Source: a virus. From it: a stretch of DNA of 62,438 nt. Position 1 is the first letter of the stretch. Each line of letters begins with the position of its first letter. This document shows, in pieces, positions 31,101 to 39,895 of this stretch. The notes beneath the pieces are model-generated. The model was not told the origin of the DNA. It made no database searches and worked only from the letters and a program-made list of their open reading frames with translations. The stretch covers positions 1 through 62,438 of the IMG/VR virus record IMGVR_UViG_3300027881_000013; one strand, 5' to 3'. Made by a program: the position numbers and the translations under genes.

Positions 31101-34100
31101 TTTTAAAGGAATATCATCCTGAATTATTTATTACATATAAATATCAAACCCTGGGTACACGGTCTGATGAAGCGTTAGAAATACATGATAATATTGAAAA
31201 ATCTTTAGGTAGAAAGGTTAAACCTATTGAGGGGTTTCCTTTAGATGAAACGCCACCAAATCCCATTGCACAGCCAGACGCATTAGAGAAGTTGGATAGA
31301 GAATATAAAGAAAAAACAAGACAAGTAGATCCTGAATTAGTTGATCTATTTATGAAAAAAGTCAAAAGAGAACATGATCCTCAAGCAGCTTTGGATGATG
31401 AGTATCTTAAGATATTAACTGATTATCTAAATAAAAACATGGAAGGTGGATTTGAAGCTTATTTAAGTGAGATGAGTATCACTAATGATCAATTTGCTAA
31501 TTTGCCCATAAAAAAACAAACCTCATTATTACGAGAAAGGGTACAAGAGCTTGCGAGAAAACAACAACCTTTAAAATCTGAACCTAAGGTTGTTAAAGAG
31601 CCTAGTATGGAAGAATATATTGAGAGTACTAAATATAAGAGACCTTCAGGAGAAATACCTGAGGTTGATGAAATGGAAGAATTAATTAGAATTTTGGAAA
31701 ACTATGAAAGTTTAGACGATCTCTTAAAACGTCATGGTTTACGTCCGGAACTTTGGGAACGATTAAGTAAAGAAGAGCAAATTTCTTATTTAGAAGGTGC
31801 AATTAACAAGCATATGGAAAAGGGAGATCCTGGAGCAGCGCCTGGTGTTTTAAGAGGTCCTCCCACTATATGGGAAGAATCACCGGGTGGGCGTGGACGT
31901 CCAGCACTTCCTTCTGGTGGAGAAGACCCAATACAAAGAACTACTCTGCCTAAAAAATCACAAAAGATTGCTGATGAGCCAGAGATGGAATATGAAGTAG
32001 ACTCAGAAGAGACAGCTGATCTACCAGAAGAAGATGTAGATGTTGCTGGTGGGCCATGTCCAAATTGTGGCAAGCAAATTGAGACTTTGGTTGGCGGGTG
32101 TCCAGAATGTGGAATAACTAATAAGCAGGTTGAAGAAAATAGAAAGATAGAACTCGATCAAAAACTATCAGTATATGATGATGCTAATAGTCTAATAGGC
32201 TTTTTAACTGAAAAACAATTTCAAGATTTATTAACTCAAGAAGGTATAGATAAAGAACAATTTGGGATGATAGAGCCTGACCTTCAGGCTGATTTAATTA
32301 ATGATTATATCACCGGACAATATGGCGATATTGATCCAAGAAAATGGAAAAATAAGGTATCTGAATTTGATTTACAATTAGCACTTGATTTCTTAGATCC
32401 CCAATCTGATGTTAGAGTGGCATATGATAAATTCTTAAATTGGGTTCCTACAACGTGGGGGAAAGTATCTAAAGATCCTGTTAATCATGCTTTGGCAAAG
32501 GCTTTTGCTGGAGCTCCAATCAAAGAGATAATTAATAATAAACAATGGGGACATCAGGCAATTCAAGCTTTAACGCCAACCCTTACTAAGGGAAATGCTA
32601 AGTTAGCTTACTTTGCATTAAAGGCGCATGATACTGATATTTTTGAAGTTGAAAAGGAAAAGAGAAGAAAGACAAGAAGAGATTTAAAGACTGTTAAGCC
32701 TGAGGGTACTTTCTTAGGCGAGCCAATGGCTGACATTCCATTAAAGGATAAGAAGAAAAAAGTTGAACCACATCCTGGTGCTCCAATGGGTAAGCGCGAT
32801 GTTACCCTTGTTAAAAAGCCTAGTAAAGAAGAAGCCCAAAATATACCTGTTGTAGACGCTTTTTGGATGCATGAAGTTCCAGAAGGCGCATACAAAGGCG
32901 AGATGATTATTAATGCCTTACAAAAGGCTGAAGGCGATGAATTTTTAGATTTACAAAATATAATGAGACTAAAGTCTGGTGGAGTTTGGGCCCAGATTAT
33001 AGAGCATAGATTGGGTCCAGAGGCTGCAAGAAGTGAACGAGCCTTTATCCAAGATTTACAGGCAATGGCTAAAGAAGATGTTAAAGCTGTCTTTAGTATG
33101 AACCTAAAAACAGATGAATATTTACGTGGTATGGAGCTATTGAAGAAGATAAATGCCGAAGATAAACCATTATTAATTCAAGATGCAATTGATATTGCAC
33201 TTGATTTTAAAGAAAATGATGAGCCTGGTGTATTATCCTACTTAATGCATTCTCTTAAGCAGGCTAAGGGTGAGGATGCTGAAGAAAAATTAGCTGTTGC
33301 TAATGACTATTTAAGAACTAAGGGAATTAGTACTGAAGAGAAAACAAAGACAGAAGAAGAAAAGAGACAGTTAGTTAAGAGAAAGCATCCAACTGAAGTA
33401 CAAATAACACAAGGACCTCCTGGCTCTCCCTGGTTTAAGAGTGAAGAACATGAAGGAGCTATGGGGATAGATGAAGCATTTAATGCATCTGTAAATTGGC
33501 CGGAAGATAAAAGAGTATCCTTTTTTAATATTCTACAGAGATGGTATCCAATACAATTAGCTACTTATCAAAAATGGATAAGTGGAGAAGAGAAGAGAGA
33601 GGAAGAAGAAGCCAGAACACGTAAGGAAGAAGAAGCTGGTGAAAAACGTACAGAAGAAGAAAAGGCTGAAGAGAAGATACAGAAAGAACGTGAAGAGTTA
33701 AAGTCTCCTGAAGAGATCGAAAAAGCTAAGAAGAGAATGGAAGAGGAAGAAGTAGAAACTAAAACTCCTGGGAAGGCTGAGGAAGTACCTGGTAAGGTAT
33801 ACGAACAGAAAGAGCCATCTGTAGATAAGATACAAAAGGCTAAAGAACGCCAAGAAGACCTTAACAGAATATTAAAAGACTTAGAGAAAAAGGGAGCGGT
33901 TATGCAAAAGCATAGTGATGCCGGTCCAGGACCGCAATCTTACAACGCTCCTGGTAAAGATGATAAAAAGGATTATGACCATCAGGAAATGAATAAGCAA
34001 CCTGCTCGTAGTCATAATAAGTTTATCATTAATCGTATGTTCTCGACCACTTCGTCAGATGATAACGGTTATGTGATGATGGATATTGGGTGGGATCCAG

Positions 34101-34345
34101 AGCTATTCAAGAATATGAGCCCACAGAATATTCAACATCAGATTATCTCCTTTATCAAGGGACTTGAGAGTGATAAGTACTTCCATGATTTCGGTATCAT
34201 GGGTAAACCGAAGATTATTGACTTTGATGAAGATGCTGGGGTTGCCCAGATTAAAGTACGTTGTAGCGAGTCTCGAGGAATTATGACCTTGACCTATGGT
34301 GGTGAACTGAAAGATGACGTTTTACCACTTACAGGTATTAGATAG
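28154..34345 (+). CDS. 2,063-residue giant virion-module protein
   Basis: The largest gene in the window. Features in order: N-terminal region with an SH3-like segment (GTRVEFSMPNSNEIRCGVVA, near 55); the AKSYW-YFK-YG-RDIPR motif near 477-505; Pro/Gln- and Glu-rich linkers; several helical modules each with an L-D-Y-L or F-LDPQ segment; a zinc ribbon (CPNCGKQIETLVGGCPECG) near 1300-1320; a very charged Glu/Lys coiled region (1810-1915); and a final compact domain (NKFIINRMFSTTSSDDNGYV onward). No enzyme signature was recognised. Modular low-complexity architecture suggests an internal virion or ejection-type protein (inference). Confidence 0.7.
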   Translation: MGITDNKFIGQETPISNLDDHAFTGIADPNKWSIEKVAELIGSRETPAEDDPLPAGTRVEFSMPNSNEIRCGVVASKCGNEYVVQINEGESCLVPPGRLAKIDNASKIAEVLKHELMPRLELQSEISKNGNHVATVEFKDRYPSDNQIIKWSLEHFPDLKLVDAIQRKARRIDLIFEVQAAEDVKPQGGDSFTRAPGLMSQEIDGTGVIGEASPLTGIEDADIDKGIEVEKEHTEDEELARQIAVDHLAEDPDYYNKLEKMEKHHNKKFALKDITVPSVISLVDVTPKQAQAEEKIENLTESDRSLRYQELHKAAEWTLGRFNDSNPGYYAAPQEIGMIGSGGEQILQLFFSLKKKGKNEELGNLYFDNKGIIVTAEEAEEGFEPVNGYVQVDSDANLPIVMLSTPHGMESAQKYSFNFTATMEYSDDEIETMTAARQITADVCACLADTVLSEHGGYSAKAQADFEARLTKLAVDPSAKSYWSGYFKDYGKMLTRDIPRKIKKKKADSDYTAYVDKVDGGYEVKSKKNPKWSGGTYKSKSKAEERLGEVEMFKHMKDGSKYLENISEVDWIDLATSAFTDKSAAWWNRKRPKSRRPKDKRKDYPKQGPDLSSVTNVVKWSLEQALDEKDYALKDIIIRLGTKWINDNPGYFDSINDSTIGEAYAYELRDNEKSYNLIVKFLKDWDKRRTNWEHKELGKQRKQEKLDKLRGVDPKKEKETWEQQKDKEKKEKGGPIEMGGATPQIQEEGPVEMGKAPKEDVAQQYRIQPPQPPQPTPEQIEESMQYGQQYKPPFRPVAKTAAGLADLTDLEWKELTKKLKGKEEASQALEQLKQETSELEKAKGEEEPEYTIPEGAKVHKAPRGVDFTSWEVEPERPESRLTTPNIPEPYGPTRGPDYAPPEMNYVKTMEQMKDILRILEEKVEIKFPSIGILKDKIPIINPDQIKEGDDLEAINEYAGAELWLALFLSGKEGPEKYKQYQDILKEYHPELFITYKYQTLGTRSDEALEIHDNIEKSLGRKVKPIEGFPLDETPPNPIAQPDALEKLDREYKEKTRQVDPELVDLFMKKVKREHDPQAALDDEYLKILTDYLNKNMEGGFEAYLSEMSITNDQFANLPIKKQTSLLRERVQELARKQQPLKSEPKVVKEPSMEEYIESTKYKRPSGEIPEVDEMEELIRILENYESLDDLLKRHGLRPELWERLSKEEQISYLEGAINKHMEKGDPGAAPGVLRGPPTIWEESPGGRGRPALPSGGEDPIQRTTLPKKSQKIADEPEMEYEVDSEETADLPEEDVDVAGGPCPNCGKQIETLVGGCPECGITNKQVEENRKIELDQKLSVYDDANSLIGFLTEKQFQDLLTQEGIDKEQFGMIEPDLQADLINDYITGQYGDIDPRKWKNKVSEFDLQLALDFLDPQSDVRVAYDKFLNWVPTTWGKVSKDPVNHALAKAFAGAPIKEIINNKQWGHQAIQALTPTLTKGNAKLAYFALKAHDTDIFEVEKEKRRKTRRDLKTVKPEGTFLGEPMADIPLKDKKKKVEPHPGAPMGKRDVTLVKKPSKEEAQNIPVVDAFWMHEVPEGAYKGEMIINALQKAEGDEFLDLQNIMRLKSGGVWAQIIEHRLGPEAARSERAFIQDLQAMAKEDVKAVFSMNLKTDEYLRGMELLKKINAEDKPLLIQDAIDIALDFKENDEPGVLSYLMHSLKQAKGEDAEEKLAVANDYLRTKGISTEEKTKTEEEKRQLVKRKHPTEVQITQGPPGSPWFKSEEHEGAMGIDEAFNASVNWPEDKRVSFFNILQRWYPIQLATYQKWISGEEKREEEEARTRKEEEAGEKRTEEEKAEEKIQKEREELKSPEEIEKAKKRMEEEEVETKTPGKAEEVPGKVYEQKEPSVDKIQKAKERQEDLNRILKDLEKKGAVMQKHSDAGPGPQSYNAPGKDDKKDYDHQEMNKQPARSHNKFIINRMFSTTSSDDNGYVMMDIGWDPELFKNMSPQNIQHQIISFIKGLESDKYFHDFGIMGKPKIIDFDEDAGVAQIKVRCSESRGIMTLTYGGELKDDVLPLTGIR

Positions 34346-34354
34346 GAGAAACTA

Positions 34355-34858
34355 ATGAAGTATTTATTAATGAATCAGAGCCAGGGCAATTTACAGGTCG
34401 ATTTGTTTAGTCCTACTACGACCTATAAGAACCGAAACCTTCATAGGATGGCACCTGTAGTCTCACTTAACCTTAAGAAGGGGACTAGTACTGACCTTCT
34501 CCCCCATTTTGGTGGCTCTCTTGAAAAGACTCACGAATGTGTAAAGCATAGTCGTGATGTTTTGCGTCTTTTACGTCCAGATAGGTTGATTGTTCTGGTA
34601 TGTGATGACGATAGTAATGAAATCGACGTAGATGCCCTACTTGGTAAAATTCCTGAAAAACCAGAAGCAGTTCCAGAGTCTAGACCTGCTGAAAAATCTC
34701 GTCTTGGTGATGAGACTAAGCCAGATATGGGTGAGGGTGCTTTATTGGCAGCAGTTGATCATCATGAGGCTGAGGCGGCTGCTCCAGTTGAGATGGAAGA
34801 AGAGGATTCTAAGAGCAAGAAGAAGAAAAGCAAGAAATCTAAGACTAGTAAGAAGTAG
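34355..34858 (+). CDS. 167-residue protein with basic tail
   Basis: AGGAG stands before ATG. Residues 1-95 form a compact domain (MKYLLMNQSQGNLQVDLFSP, LLRPDRLIVLVCDDD), followed by an acidic linker and a Lys/Ser-rich tail (SKSKKKKSKKSKTSKK), suited to DNA or scaffold contact. Function unknown. Confidence 0.65.
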   Translation: MKYLLMNQSQGNLQVDLFSPTTTYKNRNLHRMAPVVSLNLKKGTSTDLLPHFGGSLEKTHECVKHSRDVLRLLRPDRLIVLVCDDDSNEIDVDALLGKIPEKPEAVPESRPAEKSRLGDETKPDMGEGALLAAVDHHEAEAAAPVEMEEEDSKSKKKKSKKSKTSKK

Positions 34859-34860
34859 TT

Positions 34861-35670
34861 ATGTCTGAAGAAGAAACTGCAGCAGAGAGTTTTGAGCTTT
34901 TACTGAAACCTGAATTTCAGTATCAGTGTAAACTTTGCATCTGGTCAAAAGAGCACCCAGAGTTGTATAACTGGGTTTGTAAGCATGCACTAGATGGCTA
35001 TCCGCCTGGTAGGATAGCCTCTATGCTAATTGACTACATACCTACTAAATATCCAGATTTAGATTTAAAGGCACCAACTAAGAAAAGTATCTGGAATCAT
35101 TTTAATAAGCATACTAATCCAAAAGATGGTGTCGAGATACAAAGTGCAAAAGATAAGTTTATTAAGAATCCCAATAATAAGTTAATTTCTGAATCTGCTT
35201 TAGAAGAGATTAAACAGGTTAGAGAAGGTACTTTTGACGAGCATGAAGAGCTCTGTAAATTGTATGTAAAATTTAGAGAGGTGCACGATCAGATTTATGA
35301 ATTAGCAGACTCTCTTAAGGCTTTAAATAGTGCTAATGGTGATGTCTGGTCACAAAATAAGATCCAGACATTTACCTCTATGATTAATACTCAGAAGGGA
35401 ATCTTAGCAGAGATAGCTAAAATGCGTCAAGGTAATAAGCTCATTACTGTAGCCACTCAATACATTATTGAAACGTTTACAAAGAGTATTGTTGCCAAGT
35501 TATCTGAGGAATTTTCATCCTTAGTTTCAGTAATGAAGCGTCAAGATGTTGATAGAGATATTATTGAGGCTATTGAAGATCTTGTGGGTATGAAATTGGC
35601 TAATATCTTAGTCAATGAAGCCGAAGTTGCAATGGGTAGAACCAGACAAGAATTTAGGTTACCGAACTAA
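34861..35670 (+). CDS. Candidate terminase small subunit
   Basis: 269 residues. N-terminal Cys pair (YQCKLCIWSKEHPELYNWVC) and a helix-turn-helix-like region (ALDGYPPGRIASMLIDYIPT, KKSIWNHFNKHT), then a long coiled coil ending in helices (VIEAIEDLVGMK-like). A DNA-binding N-terminus with a helical oligomerisation region, five kb before the large terminase and near other head genes, fits the small subunit that recognises phage DNA. The assignment rests on architecture and position only. Confidence 0.45.
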   Translation: MSEEETAAESFELLLKPEFQYQCKLCIWSKEHPELYNWVCKHALDGYPPGRIASMLIDYIPTKYPDLDLKAPTKKSIWNHFNKHTNPKDGVEIQSAKDKFIKNPNNKLISESALEEIKQVREGTFDEHEELCKLYVKFREVHDQIYELADSLKALNSANGDVWSQNKIQTFTSMINTQKGILAEIAKMRQGNKLITVATQYIIETFTKSIVAKLSEEFSSLVSVMKRQDVDRDIIEAIEDLVGMKLANILVNEAEVAMGRTRQEFRLPN

Positions 35671-35671
35671 A

Positions 35672-37156
35672 ATGCCTAAAATAATTGCGCAATATGGTAT
35701 CCCGACTTCGACTACACCGGCACCAGAGCCTAATGTGACGGATACGCCTACTACTGAGGACTTATCTCAAAAAGAAGAAAAAGATAAGCAGCTTAGACAA
35801 CAAGAAAAGCGCGTATTAAATCAGCAGATGCGTTTAATGCGTGACAAATTACAGATGTTACAGGCACAATTAACACCCATCAAGCAAAATGAAGATCAAT
35901 TTGACGATCTTAATCGTCAAGAAGAGGCAGAACAAGAAGAGCTAGCACGTCAAAAAGATACTGATGTTATGAATAAGATGATTCAACAGAATCAGCAGAA
36001 TCAGCAGAATATGAGCACGCAGGTAATGACCATGCAAAGCTCAAGATGGGTAAGGTCTGAAAAAGCTGATGCTAAAATCTTATTCAATAATAAGATCGCC
36101 ATAATCTGTGATGTAGCTGCTACACCTAGACAGCAGGCTAGTGGCCTTCAGGCGTATGCTGTTCTTCCTAAAGATAGAGGATTGTGGTTTCCACAAAATG
36201 GCAGTCGTGTAGCAGCATTCCATATGGGTGATGTTAAATTTCCTATCGATATCATCTTTGCGAATGATGGACGGATAAATAAGATTATCGCAAATGTGAC
36301 ACCAGGTAGATTTGGTACATGGTCTTCTATTTGTACTGATGTTATTGAAGCTAATGCTGGATGGTGTAGAGAAAATGATATTATGGTGGGCGATGAGTTA
36401 CAAACCCCACTAAATAAGGCTGGCAATAAGCATACGTATGAACCTTTAAGAGGTATAACTGAGGCAGAAACCGAAGATAACTTTGAAGAGGAATTGTTAC
36501 AAACGTTCCCCTTTTTACGACAAGCTAAAGAAAATCGTTTACCTGGTGGTGTTGATAACGATCAGACTGTTAGAACTAGTCCACTAGTACGATTTGAACA
36601 TAATACTCTTCCAGATGAATCTAGTCCATTTGGTGATGGGGATAGTGCAGATGTAGATCCCTTTACTGGCATGGGTAATCCCAATGGTAGTGATGGCGGT
36701 GGTGGATTTAGTAGTAAACATTTCGATTATACTCGAGGGTTTGATCCCTCACTAGCAGAACCAGAAAGAAAAAGTGTTACACCTATTTCTCCAAGATCTG
36801 ATGGGTTATTGGCCCCCATTAGACCTGCTGCGGCGAAAATGGGTATTAAAATTGATCCTAAGAAGTTGATAGATGGATCAGTACAATTATATAAAGACCA
36901 TACACCAGACTGGGTTAAAGAAGAAGAAAATGGCGGAATTACAGCAGAGGCTGTGCACGAAGAGATGGCTGTAATTACAGCAGATACTATACAAAATTGG
37001 ATTGACGCGCTTGGATTTGAAGAAAGAAATGCTGAGGCTCTTCAGCAGGTTATGTTTACTGATAGCTATAAATCCGATTTAGGTGAAGAATTACAAGATC
37101 AAGGATTAATAAAAGATTTCAAGCTATTTGACTCTGACCTTTTGATCTACCGGTAG
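35672..37156 (+). CDS. DUF192-domain virion-module protein
   Basis: About 494 residues from ATG 35672 (MPKIIAQYGIPTSTTPAPEP). A Gln-rich coiled coil covers 30-115, then a DUF192 domain at about 125-243: ATPRQQASGLQAYAVLP, GLWFPQNGSRVAAFHMGDVK, FPIDIIFANDGRINKI, ANAGWCRENDIMVGDEL. This follows the family's A-T-x2-R-x-QGL, F-M and PLDI-F pattern. DUF192 proteins are small beta proteins of unsettled function. The C-terminal third is Gly/Asp-rich then helical. A fused virion protein is likely. Confidence 0.7.
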   Translation: MPKIIAQYGIPTSTTPAPEPNVTDTPTTEDLSQKEEKDKQLRQQEKRVLNQQMRLMRDKLQMLQAQLTPIKQNEDQFDDLNRQEEAEQEELARQKDTDVMNKMIQQNQQNQQNMSTQVMTMQSSRWVRSEKADAKILFNNKIAIICDVAATPRQQASGLQAYAVLPKDRGLWFPQNGSRVAAFHMGDVKFPIDIIFANDGRINKIIANVTPGRFGTWSSICTDVIEANAGWCRENDIMVGDELQTPLNKAGNKHTYEPLRGITEAETEDNFEEELLQTFPFLRQAKENRLPGGVDNDQTVRTSPLVRFEHNTLPDESSPFGDGDSADVDPFTGMGNPNGSDGGGGFSSKHFDYTRGFDPSLAEPERKSVTPISPRSDGLLAPIRPAAAKMGIKIDPKKLIDGSVQLYKDHTPDWVKEEENGGITAEAVHEEMAVITADTIQNWIDALGFEERNAEALQQVMFTDSYKSDLGEELQDQGLIKDFKLFDSDLLIYR

Positions 37157-37165
37157 GAGAGATAA

Positions 37166-38725
37166 ATGAGCAGCTACAATAAATTTGCTAAAGTACGCGC
37201 TGAAGAACGAAAAGAAGTTAATCAGAAAGTATCTGGAGCTCTTAGTAATTTAAGCCCTAGGACTGCTCAACTAAAATTTGATTTGAGTGAAAAGCGTGAA
37301 ACTAAGTTAGATACTAATAAGAATGCAACTGTTAAGGCACTTGAGTTAGTAGCTACTCTACTTTCTAATTTTACTCTACCTTCGAAACCTGTTTTACAAT
37401 ATCATGGTGTTATAAAGAATGCATCAGATAAAAATGGCGTTATTGCCGATGGTATTATTAAAATAGGTGCCCAATTTCGTACTCTCATGGGTCACAGGGC
37501 CAACATTGATATTCCTGTTATTGTTAGAGAAAAGTCTTTGTTAGAACCAGCACTATTTTTCTTTGATGGTGCGCCCTATGTAATGTGCGGGCCAGCGCTT
37601 GATGATCTTATTAAACGTGGTACCTTAATGAAGGACATGCAGCATCGTCAAATGTTATCTCCGCCATCTGATGAGAAGGTATCTGGTGCTGACTTACCTA
37701 GAGTACCAGTAAGCAATACGCAACACATGTATAACATTGGTCCAAGAAATCCCTGGACTATGAGACGTCATTCTGAAAAGAAACAAGCACAAGCAGAACA
37801 ATTTATGCCCTTTTTAGAAGGAATTGATCGTGTTAGGGGTATGATAGAACAAAGTACGCAAGGAATAAATACTGTAGTTAGTCAATTACAGCAAGCATAT
37901 GATACTGTTAGTTATAATGGTGATGTGGGTACAGCCATTACTATACTTCAACAAGTAATGGAGAATCCAGCAGCAGCAAGTGTAAAACCAAATATTGAAT
38001 CTCTTATTAATTGGGGCCAAAAACAAGCTCAGGCAGGTCCTGTTCCTCCTTCTAGTGCTGAGGTTGCTGCTGGTATTGAAGATGTTAATCTTAAACAATT
38101 TTCTGATGAAGATTTAGAAGCATTAAGACTAGATGCTCAAGAAAGATCAGATGAACTCGGGGCTGGTGGGAATGGAGTAGCTCCAATTGATGCTAGTGGT
38201 GCTTGGGATGCTGTTGCAGATGCGCGCAATATAAGTAAAGAATTATTTTCTAGGGGCACAAAAGCAGCTAAGGACCAGCGTAAACGTACTAATATAGACG
38301 TTCCCACTGAAATTCCTGAAGTATGGGAAGATGAGCCACAACAGTATTTAGACCCAGCTGAACGTGAACGTGATACATTTGGTGTAGGTTCCAATGTTAA
38401 ACTCATTAAGGACTATGAAGTACGCGATCGTGGTGGTTCTACCATCATAGTACCTAGTGGTGAACAGGGTCGTGTTGTTAGAGACGAAAAAGCTGATGGC
38501 CTTTGTCTTTATGTTGAATTTCCGGCATTAGGATTAATGGACGTAGTTCCAAAGAAATGTTTAAAACCAGGTAAAAAATCAAAGAAAAAGGCTGCTGTAG
38601 TACAAGAGCAAGTAGATCATCTCGTACAAGAAATGTTAAGGGAGGGATACCAGACAGTAGATATAAAAGCTGCAATCAAAGAGCATTACCCAGAACACGC
38701 CAATGAGGCACTAAGCAAGTTATAA
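37166..38725 (+). CDS. 519-residue virion-module protein
   Basis: AGGAG stands before ATG. The N-terminal 170 residues form a compact domain (DIPVIVREKSLLEPALFFFD, GAPYVMCGPALDDLIKRGTL). A helical middle (GIDRVRGMIEQSTQGINTVV) follows, then an SH3/KOW-like part near 410-465 (VGSNVKLIKDYEVRDRGGST, GEQGRVVRDEKADGLCLYVE) and a final helix. Function unknown; structural role inferred from position. Confidence 0.65.
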   Translation: MSSYNKFAKVRAEERKEVNQKVSGALSNLSPRTAQLKFDLSEKRETKLDTNKNATVKALELVATLLSNFTLPSKPVLQYHGVIKNASDKNGVIADGIIKIGAQFRTLMGHRANIDIPVIVREKSLLEPALFFFDGAPYVMCGPALDDLIKRGTLMKDMQHRQMLSPPSDEKVSGADLPRVPVSNTQHMYNIGPRNPWTMRRHSEKKQAQAEQFMPFLEGIDRVRGMIEQSTQGINTVVSQLQQAYDTVSYNGDVGTAITILQQVMENPAAASVKPNIESLINWGQKQAQAGPVPPSSAEVAAGIEDVNLKQFSDEDLEALRLDAQERSDELGAGGNGVAPIDASGAWDAVADARNISKELFSRGTKAAKDQRKRTNIDVPTEIPEVWEDEPQQYLDPAERERDTFGVGSNVKLIKDYEVRDRGGSTIIVPSGEQGRVVRDEKADGLCLYVEFPALGLMDVVPKKCLKPGKKSKKKAAVVQEQVDHLVQEMLREGYQTVDIKAAIKEHYPEHANEALSKL

Positions 38726-38738
38726 CTAGGAGTGTAAA

Positions 38739-39488
38739 ATGCAGGTAAACATTACCAATTTAGGAAGTGGGAAGCTGTCGTTAGACGTCACTGTAGGTGA
38801 GGTCACTGTACGTGAGAATTTCGATATCGGTGAGACTATCGATGTTGGTGATAAGATCACTGTCGATGAGTTGAATCAGAGTCCTGAGATTCAGGCATTG
38901 GTCGCTGCTGGCACTATTTCTGTTGCTTCGCAGGCTGAGGCTGTTGACGTTGCTGAGTCTATCAAGCTCATGCAATCGGTAATTCTTGGTGCGCCGATTC
39001 TTGCTGATGTTGATCGTATTGTCACCACGATTGATATTGCAGCTATTGCGCAGACCATTGCTGCTCAGCCAGATGTACCACGTAACCTTACCTGTACGTT
39101 GACCGATGGTGACGATTCGGTAACTGCTACTATCACCTATATTGGTGTAGACCCGGCTGGTAGAGCAGTTACTGAGATTCAAAACATCGCGCTTGGTACT
39201 GGTAAGGCTTTTGTCGGTACTAAGATCTTCGCCTCTGTCACTAGTATTACTGTTTCTGGTCTTTCTGGTGAAGCTGGCGGCGATGCTATCGTAGTTGGTG
39301 TTGGTGATGTTATTGGTCTTCCGTCCGATATTGTTGCTACTACCGCTGTTAAGCACACCTATCTTGGTGGCGTGCTTGTTACGCCGGATGCCATTGCTGT
39401 TGGTGCCTCGTTAAGTGGTGTTGACGCCAATGGTGGAACCTATGATGGTTCCAAGCTCATGCACGTGTTTTACAATACTGGTGAGTAA
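38739..39488 (+). CDS. Capsid-associated beta protein, probably abundant
   Basis: 249 residues, entirely beta-like (LGSGKLSLDVTVGEVTVREN; TCTLTDGDDSVTATITYIGV). The DNA is GC-richer with different codon choice from its AT-rich neighbours, as in the major capsid gene, which suggests strong expression. A hairpin follows. A decoration or tail-type structural protein is plausible. Confidence 0.6.
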   Translation: MQVNITNLGSGKLSLDVTVGEVTVRENFDIGETIDVGDKITVDELNQSPEIQALVAAGTISVASQAEAVDVAESIKLMQSVILGAPILADVDRIVTTIDIAAIAQTIAAQPDVPRNLTCTLTDGDDSVTATITYIGVDPAGRAVTEIQNIALGTGKAFVGTKIFASVTSITVSGLSGEAGGDAIVVGVGDVIGLPSDIVATTAVKHTYLGGVLVTPDAIAVGASLSGVDANGGTYDGSKLMHVFYNTGE

Positions 39489-39499
39489 GTAAACTGAGA

Positions 39500-39523
39500 T
39501 GAGGAGGGGTCACACCCTCCTCA
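39500..39523 (+). terminator. 9-bp stem-loop after the 249-residue structural gene
   Basis: TGAGGAGGG, loop GTCACA, CCCTCCTCA. Ten bases after the stop, with no long U-run. Likely an attenuator or 3' stabilising hairpin. Confidence 0.55.
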
Positions 39524-39559
39524 CTCATTACCCTCGAAAGAGGAGGCCAAGGGCTTAAC

Positions 39560-39895
39560 ATGTCTAACAGATTCATTGTCGTACTCGTTGATTACGTAGG
39601 CCGCAGAATTATTGGTGAAGCTATATCTGATACTGCTTTACCTATAATTAAAGTTAAGAACCCATTGATACTTAAGGAAGTAGTGGATCAGACTAATAAG
39701 TCTGTGCATTTAAGTATCTCTCCTATTTTTCATACTTTTGAAGTAACAGAGAAAGAAATTAAGTGGACTACTAAATTTATTGCAGATGAAGATCTTTCTA
39801 GTAGCTATGATCAGTTTGTTGAGCGTATCAGAGCTAAAAGAAATACAAATATAGAGGTGGTTGGGCAAATGCCAACTCCACAGGTAATCGGTTGA
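39560..39895 (+). CDS. 111-residue hypothetical protein
   Basis: Alpha/beta protein (FIVVLVDYVGRRIIGEAISD; IKWTTKFIADEDLSSSYDQF). Its stop overlaps the terminase start. Function unknown. Confidence 0.6.
   Translation: MSNRFIVVLVDYVGRRIIGEAISDTALPIIKVKNPLILKEVVDQTNKSVHLSISPIFHTFEVTEKEIKWTTKFIADEDLSSSYDQFVERIRAKRNTNIEVVGQMPTPQVIG

Noticed and set aside
38781-39356. Leftward 191-residue ORF
   Set aside because: Antisense to the 249-residue structural gene, of low-complexity Ser/Asn/Arg composition and without a ribosome site.
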